A stretch of DNA of 64,000 nt from the NCBI RefSeq assembly GCF_040436345.1, contig NC_133223.1, positions 28,552,910 to 28,616,909 of the forward strand, in the 5' to 3' direction. Positions 34,075-47,690 of the stretch are shown here, piece by piece. The notes below the pieces were generated by a model that did no database searches, was not told where the DNA came from, and saw nothing but the letters and a program-made list of their open reading frames with translations. Each line of letters begins with the position of its first letter. The stretch's first letter is position 1. The translations under genes and the position numbers were made by a program. Source of the DNA: Pagrus major (Eukaryota > Chordata > Actinopteri > Spariformes > Sparidae).

Positions 34075-37000
34075 CCCTCGTCCAGGTGATATATTGAACC
34101 AGCTTGTAGCCCAAAGCAGTGCTCGCTGCTTTAGTGCATTCACACAGGCTGGGCCTGCATATTCCTGAGCTTTAGCCCATGGATACGTTTAAGGTAAAAG
34201 GATAGTTAACTCCAAATAAGAGGCTAGTTATTATAGCTCATGCAGCTAATGCCACTGTAGACAGACACATTGACAAAAACATTAAATAAAGAGAGAAATG
34301 AATAGCAGTCCTGCACCCATGGGCACATTAAAAAATACCATGTGACAAGGGTTTTTTATTTCTTTAAGCTGGATATATAACCAGAAGGAATGTGTTACAG
34401 TAATGTGATTATTTCTCTCTTTAGAAAGTAGGATTACTTAACTTTGGCATTTCAATGAATTGGCCTGATGTATGTCTGACCAGGAGTTAGATTGGACAGT
34501 TGGTGATCATTTTGTGCCTGTGCGCTCAGTGCAAAGACTGGCACGAGACCAGTTAGCTTTGTGCCATAGATGTTGTATAAAACTGGATACAGGAAGCAAA
34601 GCTGGCATCTGAGAGTTGCTCACCTGGTGCATACGCCAAAAAACGCTTTAACTTCCCGGTTTTCTTCCTGGTTACGTGGCCCAATAAAGTTTCTCTCTCT
34701 GGTCTCGCCTGCAAATTACCACTTGGCCCGTAGTTAGGCTACTTGTTGAGTGTAAATGACTGAAAGCTGGTGGATAGTGAATTGTCAGATGATATGACAC
34801 GACTGTATTGAGCCAGTTTAAGGCTCTGGTATTGTGAATCGTGGCACACTGGAATGGCTCATGTGACACTCGATGGAGATGAGCACTTGTTAACGAAATG
34901 AGTTACATGTGTGCTTTTCTGCCTCTGACAAGCGTTTTGTAAAAAGGCCTCTTCTATTTGGTACAGATCCTGTTTAATAATATGAAGATCAGGCTGGAAT
35001 TTATAGAGAATATTTCAATTTAAATATTGGTCAGTAATATGGAAATGGTACACAAGTACACAACAAGTGACCCTCATACATTTTGTCCTTTGCCGTCTCA
35101 AAGTTGCATTTCTACAGGAGTGCCGTTGGACACTCTGAAGAGTAAAAACTGCTCTCAGAGATTGTTGTCCACACAGCCTTTGAGGCACGCTCTCTAAATG
35201 AACAATGAGCTTTGTTTACAGCACGGCTTCTGGCTTTGTTATCATTCTTTATTTTCCCTTTGGGGTTCATTCCTCAGATAATCCTCTGGGTTTTCAGAGA
35301 ACAGCAAATAAAGAGGGGAGAAGAGCAAAAGATGGATACATATAGAGAGATAAACAATAGACAGGAGGAGAAAAGACAAAGTGACAAATGTGGCCTGTTT
35401 TTGTCACCTAATTATAAAAACCATAAGAGGGAGTTTGGATAAGAGATTATGCCTACATGTGTGTTTGCTTTAAGTATTTGTGAAAGACACGCATGTGGAT
35501 GGGCAAGTAGTCCTCTGCATGATGTCACATTCAGGCTTGACGGGTTTGCTCAATTGTTTCCGTTTGTGAGGCAAAGGCAACACTGGTGCTGCAGATTAAT
35601 GCAGTGAAAGTCTTGTTTTAACAAGGCGGGAAAGTGATGATGACGTTCCAACGTCTGAGCAAGCCTCCGTGACGTGACAGGACATGAAGTTGTGTGTAAA
35701 TTGTGTTTTATTATGTTGTTTGCACTGCCATGACCTCAAAGTCGAGGGTATGAAACGATTCATAAAATGAGTCCCTAAGTTAAGGTCGTCAAAAGTATCT
35801 TTCTCAAAACTGTTCAGTGTCAATTGATTATAAATTAATATAAAAAATACAAATATAAAATTAAACAGATCTACAATCAGATTTTCAACCCAAGACTGCA
35901 CAGACAAGAAAAAGCTGATTTTCTGTGCCTAGTTTGGATTTTCAGGGGCAGATACCGTTGCCGTTTATTACTTATCAAGAAGACTGATGACAGATGTACA
36001 TTTTGTAGTAAAAATGATGTCAAACTTTAAAATACCTAGTGATGGAATGTAACTTAGTACAGCTTACTCGAGTACTGTATTTAAGTAAAATTTTGAGGTT
36101 TCATTTTTGGCTACTTTACTACACTACATTCCTGCTTCTCCACGTTCACTACTCCGCTTCATTTATTTGATACCTTAAGCTACTAGTTACTCTGCAGATT
36201 CAGATTATTCAGTATTGATAGGCATTACATGTGACATGTAATAACATGTGGCGTGTAACCGATCAGATAGTGTTGTGGGCGGGATATTGAGTGAATCCAC
36301 ATTGATGACTACAGTTATTTCATCAGCAGTTGGACACAAAAAACACAAAAATGCAAAATATCTGACTTTTTTGTCATTTCTCTGTGGTATCAAAAGAGTT
36401 ATGGATTTCTTATACCAGTGTTGTATTAAAGTTTAAAATTCCTGAATACTGACAACCTTACCCTAAATGAAAGTACTGCAAAGCAATACAGACAAAGCAG
36501 TGTGTTCAAAGATAAATAAAGGTGGAGGCTCTTAAGACAGTTTAGCCTCTCAGCATACCCCATGATGCACTCCTTTCTCTCTGGAACTGCCAAGAGCACA
36601 TATTTAGCGTGTTTTTCATTAGGCTGCAGGTATTGATCAGGTAATGCCATTAAGCTCTTTTGCACACTTGCACTCAAATGCTCTTTCTTCGTTCTGGCTT
36701 GCTCTTTTTCTTTTGAGATTTCTCCTTTCTTAGTTGCATGGCATGACATGTTAGATTCAGGTGGTGCCGTATCAAAGGGGATAGAGTTTAAATGCAGGTA
36801 TTAATCCAAAGAAGCTCAAGGTCCCATTATACAATGAGACAAAAACCAACTATCTTCTTGTGACTTCTCCTATCAAGTTCCTTATTTTCTGTCATTAGAC
36901 GTCAGGACTCCATCTTCGTGTGTGCTCCTCCTTGACTTTTCAAACCCCAGTGTCCATCCAATCCACTTCCCAAGGCTGCAACATCCATGGCCGGAAAAAG

Positions 37001-40000
37001 GAAAACAATAGCCGCGCTGGTTCTCAGTGTTCTTATTTCTCTGCTCTTAAATAAAACATTGAAAATACAGCACATCTGGAGATAACGTGATGACTTCCTG
37101 GCTTCTCTGCGGATACTCGCGCCCTCTGACCTCCATACGGGGTAAACATTGTGACAATTGGTGGTAGCCTTATCAAAAAATGCTCGTGGTATCTCTGCAC
37201 AGCCCTTATCAAACAATGGCTCAGATAGGCACGGTTTGGGGATTGTGCTGCAGCAATGTGTAGAGGGGGACCTTGGAGGGGGGGTCGAACAAAAGAGCCA
37301 AAGGAAGAAACAAAGTGGAGAAACAAGAACTATATATGTACAGGAATGTGTTGTGGTGACACATTCATCATACATGCGGAGGAGAAAGTGCAAGATAAGC
37401 AGGGAAAGTGCGGGTTTAGTGATGCAAGCTGGTGTAATGAAGAGGAAGTGACAACGAGCCCGGTCAACCACGGACTTTATTATAATGAATACCACGTCAT
37501 GTATGAAATTAATTATGAGTCTATCTAGCAGTATCTTAAAACATATCATCATCCCAAGTGCACAGACTGCTCTCTTGAGAATTACAGGTTGAGTGAACAG
37601 GTTTTCTTCAGACGTCCGACATCATCGTTTATGTCAGCAGGAATAATCGCCATGAACTTCATCCTACCAGCTCGTCAGCATGACATGGCGCCTCAATCGG
37701 TTATTGTGTTGTGCGATTACGCAAGCTTTGCGAGGCCAGTAAACATGCCGTGTTTTCTCTTGGTGAGGCAGATATGGGAGGGGTGCGGATGGGAAAGAAT
37801 GCCCTAACTTGTTGTGCAAAGCTTTATGGGTAATAAGCCAGAAGGCATTATTCAAGATTGATGTGAACGTGTTGACGAAATATTTATGATACTTGGAACA
37901 ATAGTGATTGTCACAATTTGAGAATACTCGGCGCGGTAGATTATTTCTATGTACATGAATCAGTGCAAGGCCGTGTGCAGAGTACAGTACAAAGAGTGAG
38001 AGTTTATCATGTCACCCCGTCCCATGACAAATAGCAGAATTCCATTTCCTTTCCTTCCTTTCCTCCCTACTTCCTCTGTCCACAGATGGCTCTTCAAGCA
38101 CATTGAGATGGGGTGGAGGGGTCACGATGTTACGCAATAAGCTGGGTAGGGGTGAACTGCAGAACAACTCTCTGCACTTAAATGGGAAGGATGCAATCAA
38201 AACATATGCAGGTGCAAGCAAATTTCCACAGTGGATGAAGTGGGAGGACATTTAGAAAAGAAAAAAGGAGAAACTTTCGTTTGAAATGTACAAGACAAAA
38301 GGTGTCAGTCAATAAAAAAACATCCGAAGCTGTTAACAAATTAATTGCAGGGGCTTAACAACAGCAAATGTGTGCACACATGCGTTTCTATGTGTGTGGT
38401 GGTGATGGTTTACCCTGTCATCGGCGCAGTCGCCCGGAGGCACCTGACTCACTGTGCCAACACACCTGTACTAACCTCGCCTGGTAGGATTAAGAGAAAC
38501 TACATAAGTCGTCTTGAAGGGCCAAACACACAATCACATATTTGAACACGTAACTGACTATATGCAAATATGCTGATACCGTATTATTTTGTGTTTTATA
38601 ACTTTAAAATGTGTGCACATGTGTAAAAGTGTCACATATACAAGCTGTAGGTAGGTGTAATCTTTAGCATGTTCACCATCTTAGTTTTGTGCAATAGTAC
38701 GCTAAAGTGTGCAAATTAGAACTAAACACAGCTGAGGTTGACGGCAATGTCATTAGCTTTGCAGTTATTTAGTCATGAGTATTGGACAAAAGGAAATGTT
38801 GACCAGATGGCTTTGAGGCACGACAGGAAAAGTCTGGGGTCACCAGATTTATTAGGTTTCATCCTCTGAGCATCATGAATGTGGTAAATATCCTGGCAAT
38901 CCAACGACTAGTGATGGACTAACTGCAGTGGTGGAGTGTAACTAAGTACATATTCAAGTACTGCACATAGTCTATTTTTTACTTCTACTCCAATTCACTT
39001 CAGAGGGAAATACTGTACTATATATATACTCTATGTTTATTCAACACTTATAGTTATAAGTGTAGTTTTTTGAGTCCTTAAGTCTTTTTAAGTCTTTTAA
39101 AGGCCACCGAGAAAGATGGGGAAGGTCTCATTTTTCATGTTGCATTACAATCCACTCACATAAAGCCAAAAATGCTACGATTTGTACCACAGAGCCACTT
39201 TAAGCAAACGATCTGAGGGCTCCATCCAACACTTAGCAACTGACAGGCCGCGATACCTTTTCCTAGAGCCATGCCGCTAGCATTTAAATTTATTTGTACA
39301 TATTCATACTGATTTCAAACGTATCAACCAGCCATAATTATAAGCCAGTATTTCACTGTAGATGTCTGCACACACACATAAACAAAGGAGGTAGAACAGA
39401 CACAAGAGAAACAGTATAAGATATAATTACACATGCGGTATAAACAGAGACACACATTCAGAGTAACGTGAGCTGATTGGAGCTCTTTCAATCAGTGGCG
39501 ACTCCGTCCTGCCCCGCCCTGATCTCTGTCATTTGAATAGAGCAGGACACACCAGAGAACTGACTTATATAAGCAACCGCTAACTAACACCTTGCACAAC
39601 TTGCAATTAGATGGTAGTTCTGCCATGTAACTGTTAAGTGAGCTCTTGAACTCCATTACATGAGCGTCCGAAATATCTCTGAAGAGCGTGGCCTTTAACA
39701 TACAGTAAACTCGCTGTCGCAGTAAATTAACTTTGTTTTTTTGGTTTCAGTCCAGTGTAGTTTAATTCTGTTTCATGTTGCTCTTTTAAACAGTTTTAAT
39801 AGTTTTGAACAATGTCTGATGTCCTACATGGCTGCACACAGATACGCACTGGCACACAGATACTCGAACACACACGTATCACATCCTCTAGTGGATAATG
39901 AGCGCTTGCTTAGAGGGTATATTAATTAACAGGGTTCCCAAGAGAAAAGTGCCAGAATGTGAGGTACACAGAAACACACACATGGGACAGACTCGGGTCA

Positions 40001-43000
40001 AATGGTATTTAGGAAAATGTTGTTTGTTCTAGCTTGCTTGCCAAGTTTGTTTGGGGTTAAACTGGGGACAAACTAATTTCACAGCATTTTCACCAGTAAA
40101 ACCAAATAAAAGCCGGATGAAGTCAGGGCTGAGTGGAAAAGCCGATGATGAGCGCTTGGGACTCTTGCTGTTTTATCAGTATAATGACTCCGGTTAAAAT
40201 CAACAAGTGAAGGATTGGTGGATTGTCTACCGAGCTGGCATACGACGATGTCAACAGTGAAACATTGAGATGGACAACAAAATTATTATTTTTTTTAACA
40301 ATGTGCTTCTTTATTATATTTTTTCTTCCACATGTCACAAATGCCAACAAAGTCCTTTCTAGGTCTTAATTAGTCTCTTCACAGTGTTACAATGGTGGGG
40401 GGATTATGGGATGATGACTGTCAGCCATCACCCATGGACGATTGTCATTGGTTCAACCCCCAGTTGATGGTATTTGTCACCACGTGTAACACAGGAATCA
40501 ATCAGAGCTCAGTCAGTTAGTTATCAACTATTTTTTGGGTAGTGAATAAAAACCAGACATTTGAGGAAGTCAGTGATCAACATTTTTGACTATAATTCTG
40601 AGATTTTACGGACCGAACAACCGATCCAATAATCAATACTGCAAATAATGGTTAGTTGTGGCCCTGGAATCAATCATCAGAACATGTTTTAAAACTGTCT
40701 TTCTGCAGCAGGTCTGGTTCAGTATGTGGTAGGCGACCTCAAATTTCTTTGGAGGGTGTTTTGAGTTTCAGTTGCGGCCTCCCACACACTCCAGAACTCC
40801 AAGACTGATTATATCAAACATGTTGAGCCAAATGAGAAAGTCTATGGCATGCCCAGACTGGAGCAGAGGTGTGAAGACTGAATCTTTAGAAATCTTAATG
40901 CCACCAAACAATCAGAGAACATTTGTGTTTATCTCAGGGAATGAGGAACCAGGAGAGGCCGTGTTGGCTGATTATTTAATCGTGACTGGTCAGATTTGAG
41001 GTGGGTGCTTAACCCCTATGCCATCTCACACATCTTGCTGATTTAAAATTATTTTACTCTGTATAACTTGAAGTACACACAGAGAAAATGGAGATTAGTA
41101 TTAAAGTCTGGAGTAATATAAACGTTCTATGTATAAGCAAGCTTTCTGGTATTTCTCTAACATGTCCTGTACAAGAGCTGTCGCCCACACAGTTCCTTTT
41201 CTTTTTGGATTTTGATTCTGCATGAACATGTTCAAATCCACACGGTCTCTGTGGGTGTGGCAGAGCAGCAGCAAACTGGGGCATCCAGATACTTCGCATT
41301 CACAGGAGGGAGCTACAGAGAACAAAACTGAAAGCAAGGAATTACAGCTTCACCAAACCAAAGGTAGTGGTAACCAGAGCTGGTCCCCAGGGTGCTTCCT
41401 TTTGTTTTTTTGGATTTCAAATTACAGTGCAGTGCATCACAACTCCCAGCTCCTATTGGATGATAACATTCCCCTAGTGGTTCTTTATGGTATTTAAAAA
41501 ACTCTAAAACTTTCAACATACACATTTATTGAGTTCCTTGATGTGTAACAAGTGTTACCTACAATGAGGAACACCAGTAAGTTATATCTTCCACTGTACT
41601 ATATGTAGTGCTGTGTGTTTATAAAATATTTATTGTTCTTCTCTTCCCCTTTAAATGTTGGCCTGTTCTTGAGATAGATGTTAGATAAGAACACACTGAC
41701 AGATTTATTGGCATTAACTTGAAGATACCACACATGCTTGGCTCACACCTGAACAGTGAATCATGCCTGCATGTTTGAGATCAAGGCAAAGGTGTCTGCA
41801 AGGTGGTAAAAACTGGCAGGTTTCTGCATGGCCTCCCATTCTCTTGAGCTTTTAATACTTGATTAGGCATCTAAATACAATGCTTTTAACTACTGCAGAC
41901 GAGGGTAAAAGTGCAGTTGGACAGAGTCTCTGTAATCAGGAAAGTGCAGAAAACTTCTATAAATGGTTTTGGCAACAGAATACAATTTGATACTTTCTTG
42001 TGATGACCTAAATCTTCGGTAAGTATAGTATTTGACACTAAAATGTATTGATCAGACCTTTTAATCAGTGCAGAAGTAGTCCACTTTGCAGTTTTCAGAT
42101 CACCATTGCAGTCTCAGGCCTCTTTACCACATTATATCCTATAATTGTCACAGAAACTGTATCATCTTCTCTCACACATGTGACTAAGTTCATAAAAATA
42201 GCATCAAATGACAGTGTCAGACAGACTCAGGTTGGCAGTGACAGATTGCAGGTACAATAAGAATGTCCTTTCCTGCAAAAACACACCAGAAGTCATGAGT
42301 GAAAAATGGACAGAAGGCAGGAATCTTCCAGACCATCTGGTTGGCCCAGTCCTTAAGTATGTGTTAATGACAGCCCATGAAAGATGCATTGCGTACTCCT
42401 TTAACAACCCATAGACATCCAGTTGCTTCAAGCACTCTTACGTCTCAAGAGCTGCCATGCATTCTTTGAATTCAGTCATACTTCAAATGTAGACACATTC
42501 TTACAACAATAGTGAACAGAAACTACTGTTTACAAAGTGTCATTCCAGTGTGTACTGAGGTTTTGACAGGGGAACACACTGGTGTTTGATTGTGAGTTAT
42601 TCTGAGATCAAATATCAGTCGTTCCAATGTTGACCCATGACTGCATATATTTTGAATTCCAAATTGTTGCCCGAAAACTTAGATTCAGAAATAAACATCC
42701 ACAAAAACTTGTAGTCTTGGCCCAAAGAGAAATTACTCTATCCAAAAATGTAAGCACTGTTGGGGTGTGGAAGCCATGAAGCCTTTGCTGGATTTGATTT
42801 GTTGTGGGCAAATGAAAGTATTCATGTTAGCTGCCCATCCATAGACATGTCTTGTACCTGAACTTTGAAACTGTGCTGCATTAGTCATCTAAAAAAAAAC
42901 AAGCATCCACTAGTGATACTTTCAGCTGATGTCACTGGGAGGGTTTCTTTATGAGCATTTCAAATGTGTAATTGAGTATGTCAACCACTGAAGCAGCACC

Positions 43001-44656
43001 TTCACTCTCCACTCACTCCTGGGTGTGAAGGCATGGGGGCAATGGGGGTGGGTGGGAACTGTAGCTCATAAATCCCCAGTGTGTGCCCGCATGTGTGTGA
43101 TAGCGTGATTGTGCACAGATGGATGGGCAGCAAGTAAAAGGGAGGAGGAAGAAACTGAGGAGAAACAAACGGAAACACCGGATATTGAACTTGCTGCTCT
43201 CCATCTCACTCTTATTTTGGTCATCATTGTGCTCAAGGACAGCAAGTTAAAGGCAGAGACGGTTATAAAGGAGAGAAAATGGAGAGAAATGTGTGACTCC
43301 TGCAGAGAAACATGTGGAATTCCGCAGATGTCTTGGGGAGAAGAAGGGGGAGGCATGCTGAGACTGGTTTACTCAGTCCTCAGCAGGCAGACCAAGTCAA
43401 CATGTGTATTGGACGCACTCATCCATTTACAATGGCCATACCATGGCCAGAGGTATACGTAAACATATTTATGGGGGTTGTGTGTTTGGAAATACACCTG
43501 AAATATCTTCACTTTGATCATCATGGTAAAGAATTCCATAGAAGTCACTGGAATGTGCACAGTTGCCTAAAGTCAAACCCTGACCATAACCAGTTCAAAC
43601 AAAGATATCATGAAAGTCATTCCTTGTCATACGCTAAAGCCTTGTTTAAGCAATACCTCTAAACCCAACTTTTTATGTTCTTCTGTTTCCCAATAGGAAG
43701 ACAATGAGATTCCTGCCAGCGTGATGGTCAAGGACTCCCTCAGGACCCCACAACCAAGCCATTGTGATGCAGAATCCATCCAGCCTGCTCCATCTGTTAC
43801 AGGCTCTGTTGATGGCGCCCGTACCCATGAGGAGGGTCTTCAATCCATTAGCCTTTCCTCTGATGAGGGGAGTTTTGCAGCACACGCAGAATGCGACGAA
43901 ATGCTGGAGTGCGAGGATGCAATGGGTATGGGCACTTCCCGCACATTTGAGAGAAGGGCTGACAAGTTCAAGCGCAACAGTCTCAAGAAGGTTGATAGCC
44001 TCAAGAAGGCCTTCTCACGCCAGAGCATCGAGAAGAAGATGACCCAGATCACCACCAAGATCGTGCCACCGGAGAAGCGTGAGAAAATCAAGAAGAGCCT
44101 CACCCCTAATCATCCCAAGAGCCCGACTACCAAGAGCTCCTCATTCAAGGTGTCTCCAATGACCTTTAACGTCAAAAAGGTCAGAGATGGGGAGGCCCCA
44201 ACACAAGTTATGTCTTCACCTGAGGAAGGAGTCCATGTGGAGATTCCTCCTCTGGGAAGCTTTGATGGAGAGATTCCCTCGGCAGAGATGCATACTGACG
44301 ACGTTGTTTTTGAAGTGAGTCCCTCGGCAGAGATGCATACTGACGACGTTGTTTTTGAAGTCTCCAGCCCGGAGAGCATGAAGGTAGGGCTGGCAATCAA
44401 TGGAGAGTCACCAAGCATTGGGCACCAGTTCAATGGCGATCGTGTTGGCCTGGCAGTTCCAGAGGATGACGAAGATGTTGGTGAGGAGGATGAAGAAGAA
44501 GAGGAAGAAGAAAAAGAGCAACACAAAAGCCTTGTTGAGACAGCAGCAGATATCCAGATTTCCTCAGCAAATGCTGTCGAGCAAATGATTCCCACAGCAA
44601 CAACTGCTGTAGAGCAAACGATTGCTGTGGAGCAAACAATTGCTCAAGTGTCTTAA
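26760..44656 (+). CDS. cavin2: cavin2 (serum deprivation response protein), complete
   Basis: Caveolar coat protein; cavins assemble as trimers through coiled coils, bind phosphatidylserine and shape caveolae at the plasma membrane. Exon 1 is 26760-27317 (186 codons, ends FKVLIFQ before gtgagg); exon 2 is 43697-44656 after caatag, in phase 0, starting EDNEIPAS. Total 505 aa (human about 425). Residues 78-178 are helical region 1 with the family's VVALLDKLVNMLESVQ and STSNSVSKLLERSRKVS. Residues 276-320 are basic helical region 2 (KFKRNSLKKVDSLKKAFSRQ, then KKMTQITTKIVPPEKREK), and FKVSPMTF follows at 336. This pattern fits cavin-2 rather than cavin-1, -3 or -4. The tail has a duplicated 15-residue unit (380-409), an acidic run (442-460) and AVEQTI repeats. 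The start ATG is in good context (gccATGG), and exon 1 is GC- and CpG-rich. The 16,379-bp intron is full of repeats. Confidence 0.96.
27390..27572 (+). repeat. MITE copy at the start of the cavin2 intron
   Basis: Second copy of the 20443 family: 'ttttaaaggagaagttcacc' followed by 'attatctactaacacccatg' and 'cggggacttgttta'. Just before it, 27356 starts another TTAAAGGGGCAGTCCACTG-type end. The tandem array at 27573-28385 follows directly. Confidence 0.65.
27573..28385 (+). repeat. Five diverged tandem units of about 150-190 bp
   Basis: Each unit carries a 'ctccatacagctcgtccagc' type start, then gtaatccaagtgtcc, 'cccacgatcccaact', 'gatttgaaaagaca', 'gcacccacttcagatgggg', 'gctaacgcttttagctta' and 'gctgctaaagtgaa'. 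Units begin near 27580, 27743, 27896, 28085 and 28232. Odd and even units differ in a patterned way (tacagctcgtccagcg against tatgacataatcc/tacggcataagcc), so part of the expansion may have been by two-unit blocks. Confidence 0.8.
28386..32773. other. cavin2 intron without a recognised gene
   Basis: 28410-28660 has dispersed-repeat words, including a 'gttgcattttgggtaatgta' segment that recurs in the foldback element at 32902-32924. The remainder, including a 113-codon ORF at 31078 and a 200-codon - strand ORF at 31422, has no domain signal. Confidence 0.5.
32774..33145. repeat. Foldback (long inverted-repeat) element, 372 bp
   Basis: Outer ends caggtcttggggagta (32774) and tactccacaagacctg (to 33145) are inverted. 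Inner arms 'ctaagttgcattgtgggtaa' (about 32888) and 'acccacaatgcaactaag' (about 33051) are inverted and nearly identical. The whole element folds back on itself around a spacer of about 115 bp. It has no ORF and is a non-autonomous foldback MITE in the cavin2 intron. Confidence 0.85.
33146..36035. other. cavin2 intron without a recognised gene, with a (GT)n tract
   Basis: A GT run lies at about 34033-34073. The rest is AT-rich with no ORF of note. Confidence 0.5.
36036..39060 (+). repeat. cavin2 intron with two copies of the TACTTAGTTACATTCC-type MITE
   Basis: Copies are at about 36036-36200 ('gtgatggaatgtaacttag', 'gctactttactacactac') and 38926-39060 ('cagtggtggagtgtaactaa', 'cagagggaaatactgtac'). 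Between them, 36200-38925 shows no gene. The 216-codon - strand ORF at 36902-37552 lacks domains and Met-initiated conservation that I can recognise. Confidence 0.6.
39061..43696. other. Last part of the cavin2 intron without a recognised gene
   Basis: The intron runs to the acceptor caatag at 43691-43696. I see only chance ORFs, no RNA gene and no clear element. Confidence 0.5.
44276..44365 (+). repeat. In-frame 45-bp tandem duplication in cavin2 exon 2
   Basis: Units 44276-44320 and 44321-44365 are identical over their first 41 bp (ccctcggcagagatgcata onward). They encode PSAEMHTDDVVFEVS twice (residues 380-394 and 395-409). The lack of synonymous differences marks the duplication as recent. 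Confidence 0.97.
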
Positions 44657-47600
44657 TTTGATTTTAGCGAGCACCAATTCTAGTTTCCCATTCTGTCTTT
44701 CTCCCCAAAGTTTCTACATTTATGAACACCCAGCAGGCACAAATTATTCCTCCACTGTAAGCAGAGTAGTGTTCATGCCACAACCACACATACACTTACA
44801 TACTAACATACTCTCGGCTTTCTAAGACAGTCCATTCTTGCACTACTCCTGCAACACAACCTTTGATGATCACCAACACAGTCTAAAAACCTCGACACAA
44901 ACTGCCTAAGCAACTAGACATGACAGGGTCTAGAATCAAAAATCAATGCAAATGCTAACTAAACCCTGTAGAAGGGTTGTCCAAATAAAGGGACATTGCA
45001 GCAATGCACCATAACTCACTCCCATCAACCGGTGCCCACCTCTTCAATAGCAGCGCATCACCAGGGCGCTGGGCCAACTATCTCCCTCCCGCTGTGTTTG
45101 TCTCTGGAGCTGTTTTTCCTCACTGACAGATAGCCTCTTTGTTCTTTCTGTGTTTTTGTGAAAAATAGTAAATCTTTGGCAACAGTGGTTCTGCCCACAG
45201 CCTGTTGAGGCAGTGTGTTGCCAGGTTGTGCAAGAGTTGGAATGGGGGAGTTTCTGGGTTTTCGGGGAAAAGGTCCTGGGGTGTTTTGTAGTGAACTAGA
45301 GGTCGTTTACTGAATTCTTTGGACCTGCTCTGAAAAAACCCAGATCTTAGCTAACAGATGACTTTACTTCAATAGAAGTGGCACTGCCTTATCTCCTGTC
45401 CTTCGGGACATCCAGTTCCTCATTTCCGGCTTTATCATCGATGGCCTACCTAGAACACCAGACGAGTTGCGTGTCTTAGTTCAAAATATTTTAGTAATTT
45501 GTGTTTGCCAATTGAGTAAATAAGAATAAACCTCCAGGTGCTGAAAATTAGAATAGATGGAATTTGAAATAGTCTAAATGTTCTTTAGAATCACACTTAT
45601 CAATACTTTAAGCAAAAAAATAACATTGTTTGAAAATACCAGATAACATGTTTGTGCTCTGTCACTATAATGCAAATGAAGGACATCAATGCAGGATAGA
45701 TGGCGAGCAACATACCTTAGTGACACAAAGTACCCGACAGATTATGACACTGACACATTAATGTTCGTTTGCAGCCCTTTGTCTTTTCTGCAGGGCAACT
45801 TTGTATGTTTATGTACAGGAATCTTTTTGTCTTTTTCTTTGTGAGGCACACTACTCTCTAGGTATTCCCATCTTATACACCATGAATTAGTAACGTTATG
45901 ACAACTGCCTTGAATGTGTGTACTCTACAATAGTAAATGTTGTATCTGTGAATTTGTTTTTGAGTCACTATATGATACGTGGGTGTTTGTAAGTCGTCTT
46001 TTTCTTCAGGAATCCATAACATGCATGGTGAAATGTTTACTCAGTTTCAAATGTTTAAGACATAAAAACTATCTTGTACATTTGCCAGGGCACCATCACT
46101 CTTACCCTCCGCCATACATGCACGCATGTACTCCTACAGTGCCTTTACCTTGCACAGGCTGGTATAAGTAAGTGCACTCCTCAAGGCGATGGATTCTTAT
46201 ATTTTTGTAGATAAGAGTGGGAGTTAAACATGCCTGATTTTTTTTTTTCTCTCTTCTGAGAAATTCCTTGCAGCTATCACTTTGTGGGGCATAGTCAAGG
46301 TTTGATACCCACCTACATTAAAGCCGAGAAAGTTTTAAGTTCAAAGGAAGGGCAAAAACCTTCACAATCAACTTCATATTTGCCTGAAAGTTAGTATAAA
46401 AATGACCTTGCTCTTGTTGCACATTGTTAGTGCTTCACCAGCCTTGGCTACAGATGTCTAATGCCACGACTCCCCAAAAATAATTTAGCAAGTGGTACCA
46501 GGTGCCGAGGCTCCAGATACTGGAGAGGTCACAGAAGTGGATAAAGGCAGAGGACAGCATTCCTAGCTTTGACGGATGACTCCTGCTCAGCCCATTTTTC
46601 ATGCTCTTCGCGTCCTTGTTTAGACGGTGCGAAGAGGGGAAGAAGCTCTCTGGAGCCACAGGTGTTCGGCCCCTGTGGAGGCTCCTGGGCATGAGCTTGT
46701 AGTGGAAGAGAGACAAGTGTGGGTGTTGGAAAGTGGGAAAGGACTTCAGCTGTTGGAAAGGATGATAAAGTTGCCTTGGGGTGAGCATATGGGCAGCTTG
46801 GCAGAAAGGTATTAAAATTAAGAGAGTCTGAAATGCATTAGAGCATGGGAACTGAAATATGTTGTAGAGGGCATATGTACCAGTGTCTGACCTATACGCC
46901 ATTACGTGCATTATAATTACTGTCTAGATAAGATAATTCAATGGATTCCTAACTTCTTAAGACACAATAAGGTGCCAGAAATATTTTGATATCTTAACTA
47001 TGCAAGAAAATCACTGTCATGCTTTATAATTATCTGGTAAATACGGGAGAAATTAAATAGCACATTTTTAGGCCTTTTAAGTGCTTCATAACTTAGAAAA
47101 ATGTATCTGCCAGTTTGCTCGATGGGATCTTAAAGTAAATAAATAATTCAGCATAAATGAGTGTGTTTATTAAATGTGCTTGTTCTTTTTTTTTTTTTTT
47201 AAATCCTTCTTTGTGTAAATCATTTTACTGAAAAGGGATCGAAACACTAGGCTTAAATGTACATTCTGTGTACTGTAGAAGTTAAAATGTGACTGGCTTC
47301 GAGGTATTTCTTTGTCATTCATGCAATTGTGTTACTTTTGTGATATCTTTATCTGCTAATATTACAATTTCTGTATGTGTTTAAACGTCTGTTTGTATTT
47401 GTCCTGAAATCAGATGTTTAATCTGGATTACATGTGAGAACTTTTATTTTGTTAGAAAGTTAAAACACTACAGAATCATCTTTGTTCATACAAAGTTCTT
47501 ACTTTATGGCCTGTTGGTGTAGTTGATCACTTAAACCAAAGAAGTTTCCTTCACAGCAGAAGATTCCCCTGCCACTTGAGTGTTTCAATGTACTCCTCCT

Positions 47601-47690
47601 GACGCTCTTATCAAGCATCTTATAAACATGCCGGCATTTCCTTTCAAAATTTAGTATTGTATACATCAATAAAGATTTTATAACATTCAA
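44657..47690 (+). other. cavin2: cavin2 3' UTR with several possible poly(A) signals
   Basis: AATAAA occurs near 44987, near 45525 and at 47668-47673. The last, followed by a GT-rich stretch (tggtgtttgtg), is the likeliest main site, which would make a 3.0 kb 3' UTR. The segment 46435-46911 reads open on the - strand for 158 codons but shows no domain. Confidence 0.55.

Noticed and set aside
36902-37552. 216-codon - strand frame in the cavin2 intron
   Set aside because: No domain, no splice-supported context, AT-rich chance composition.
46435-46911. 158-codon - strand frame in the cavin2 3' UTR
   Set aside because: No recognised family and no promoter; it may be an old repeat, but that cannot be shown.
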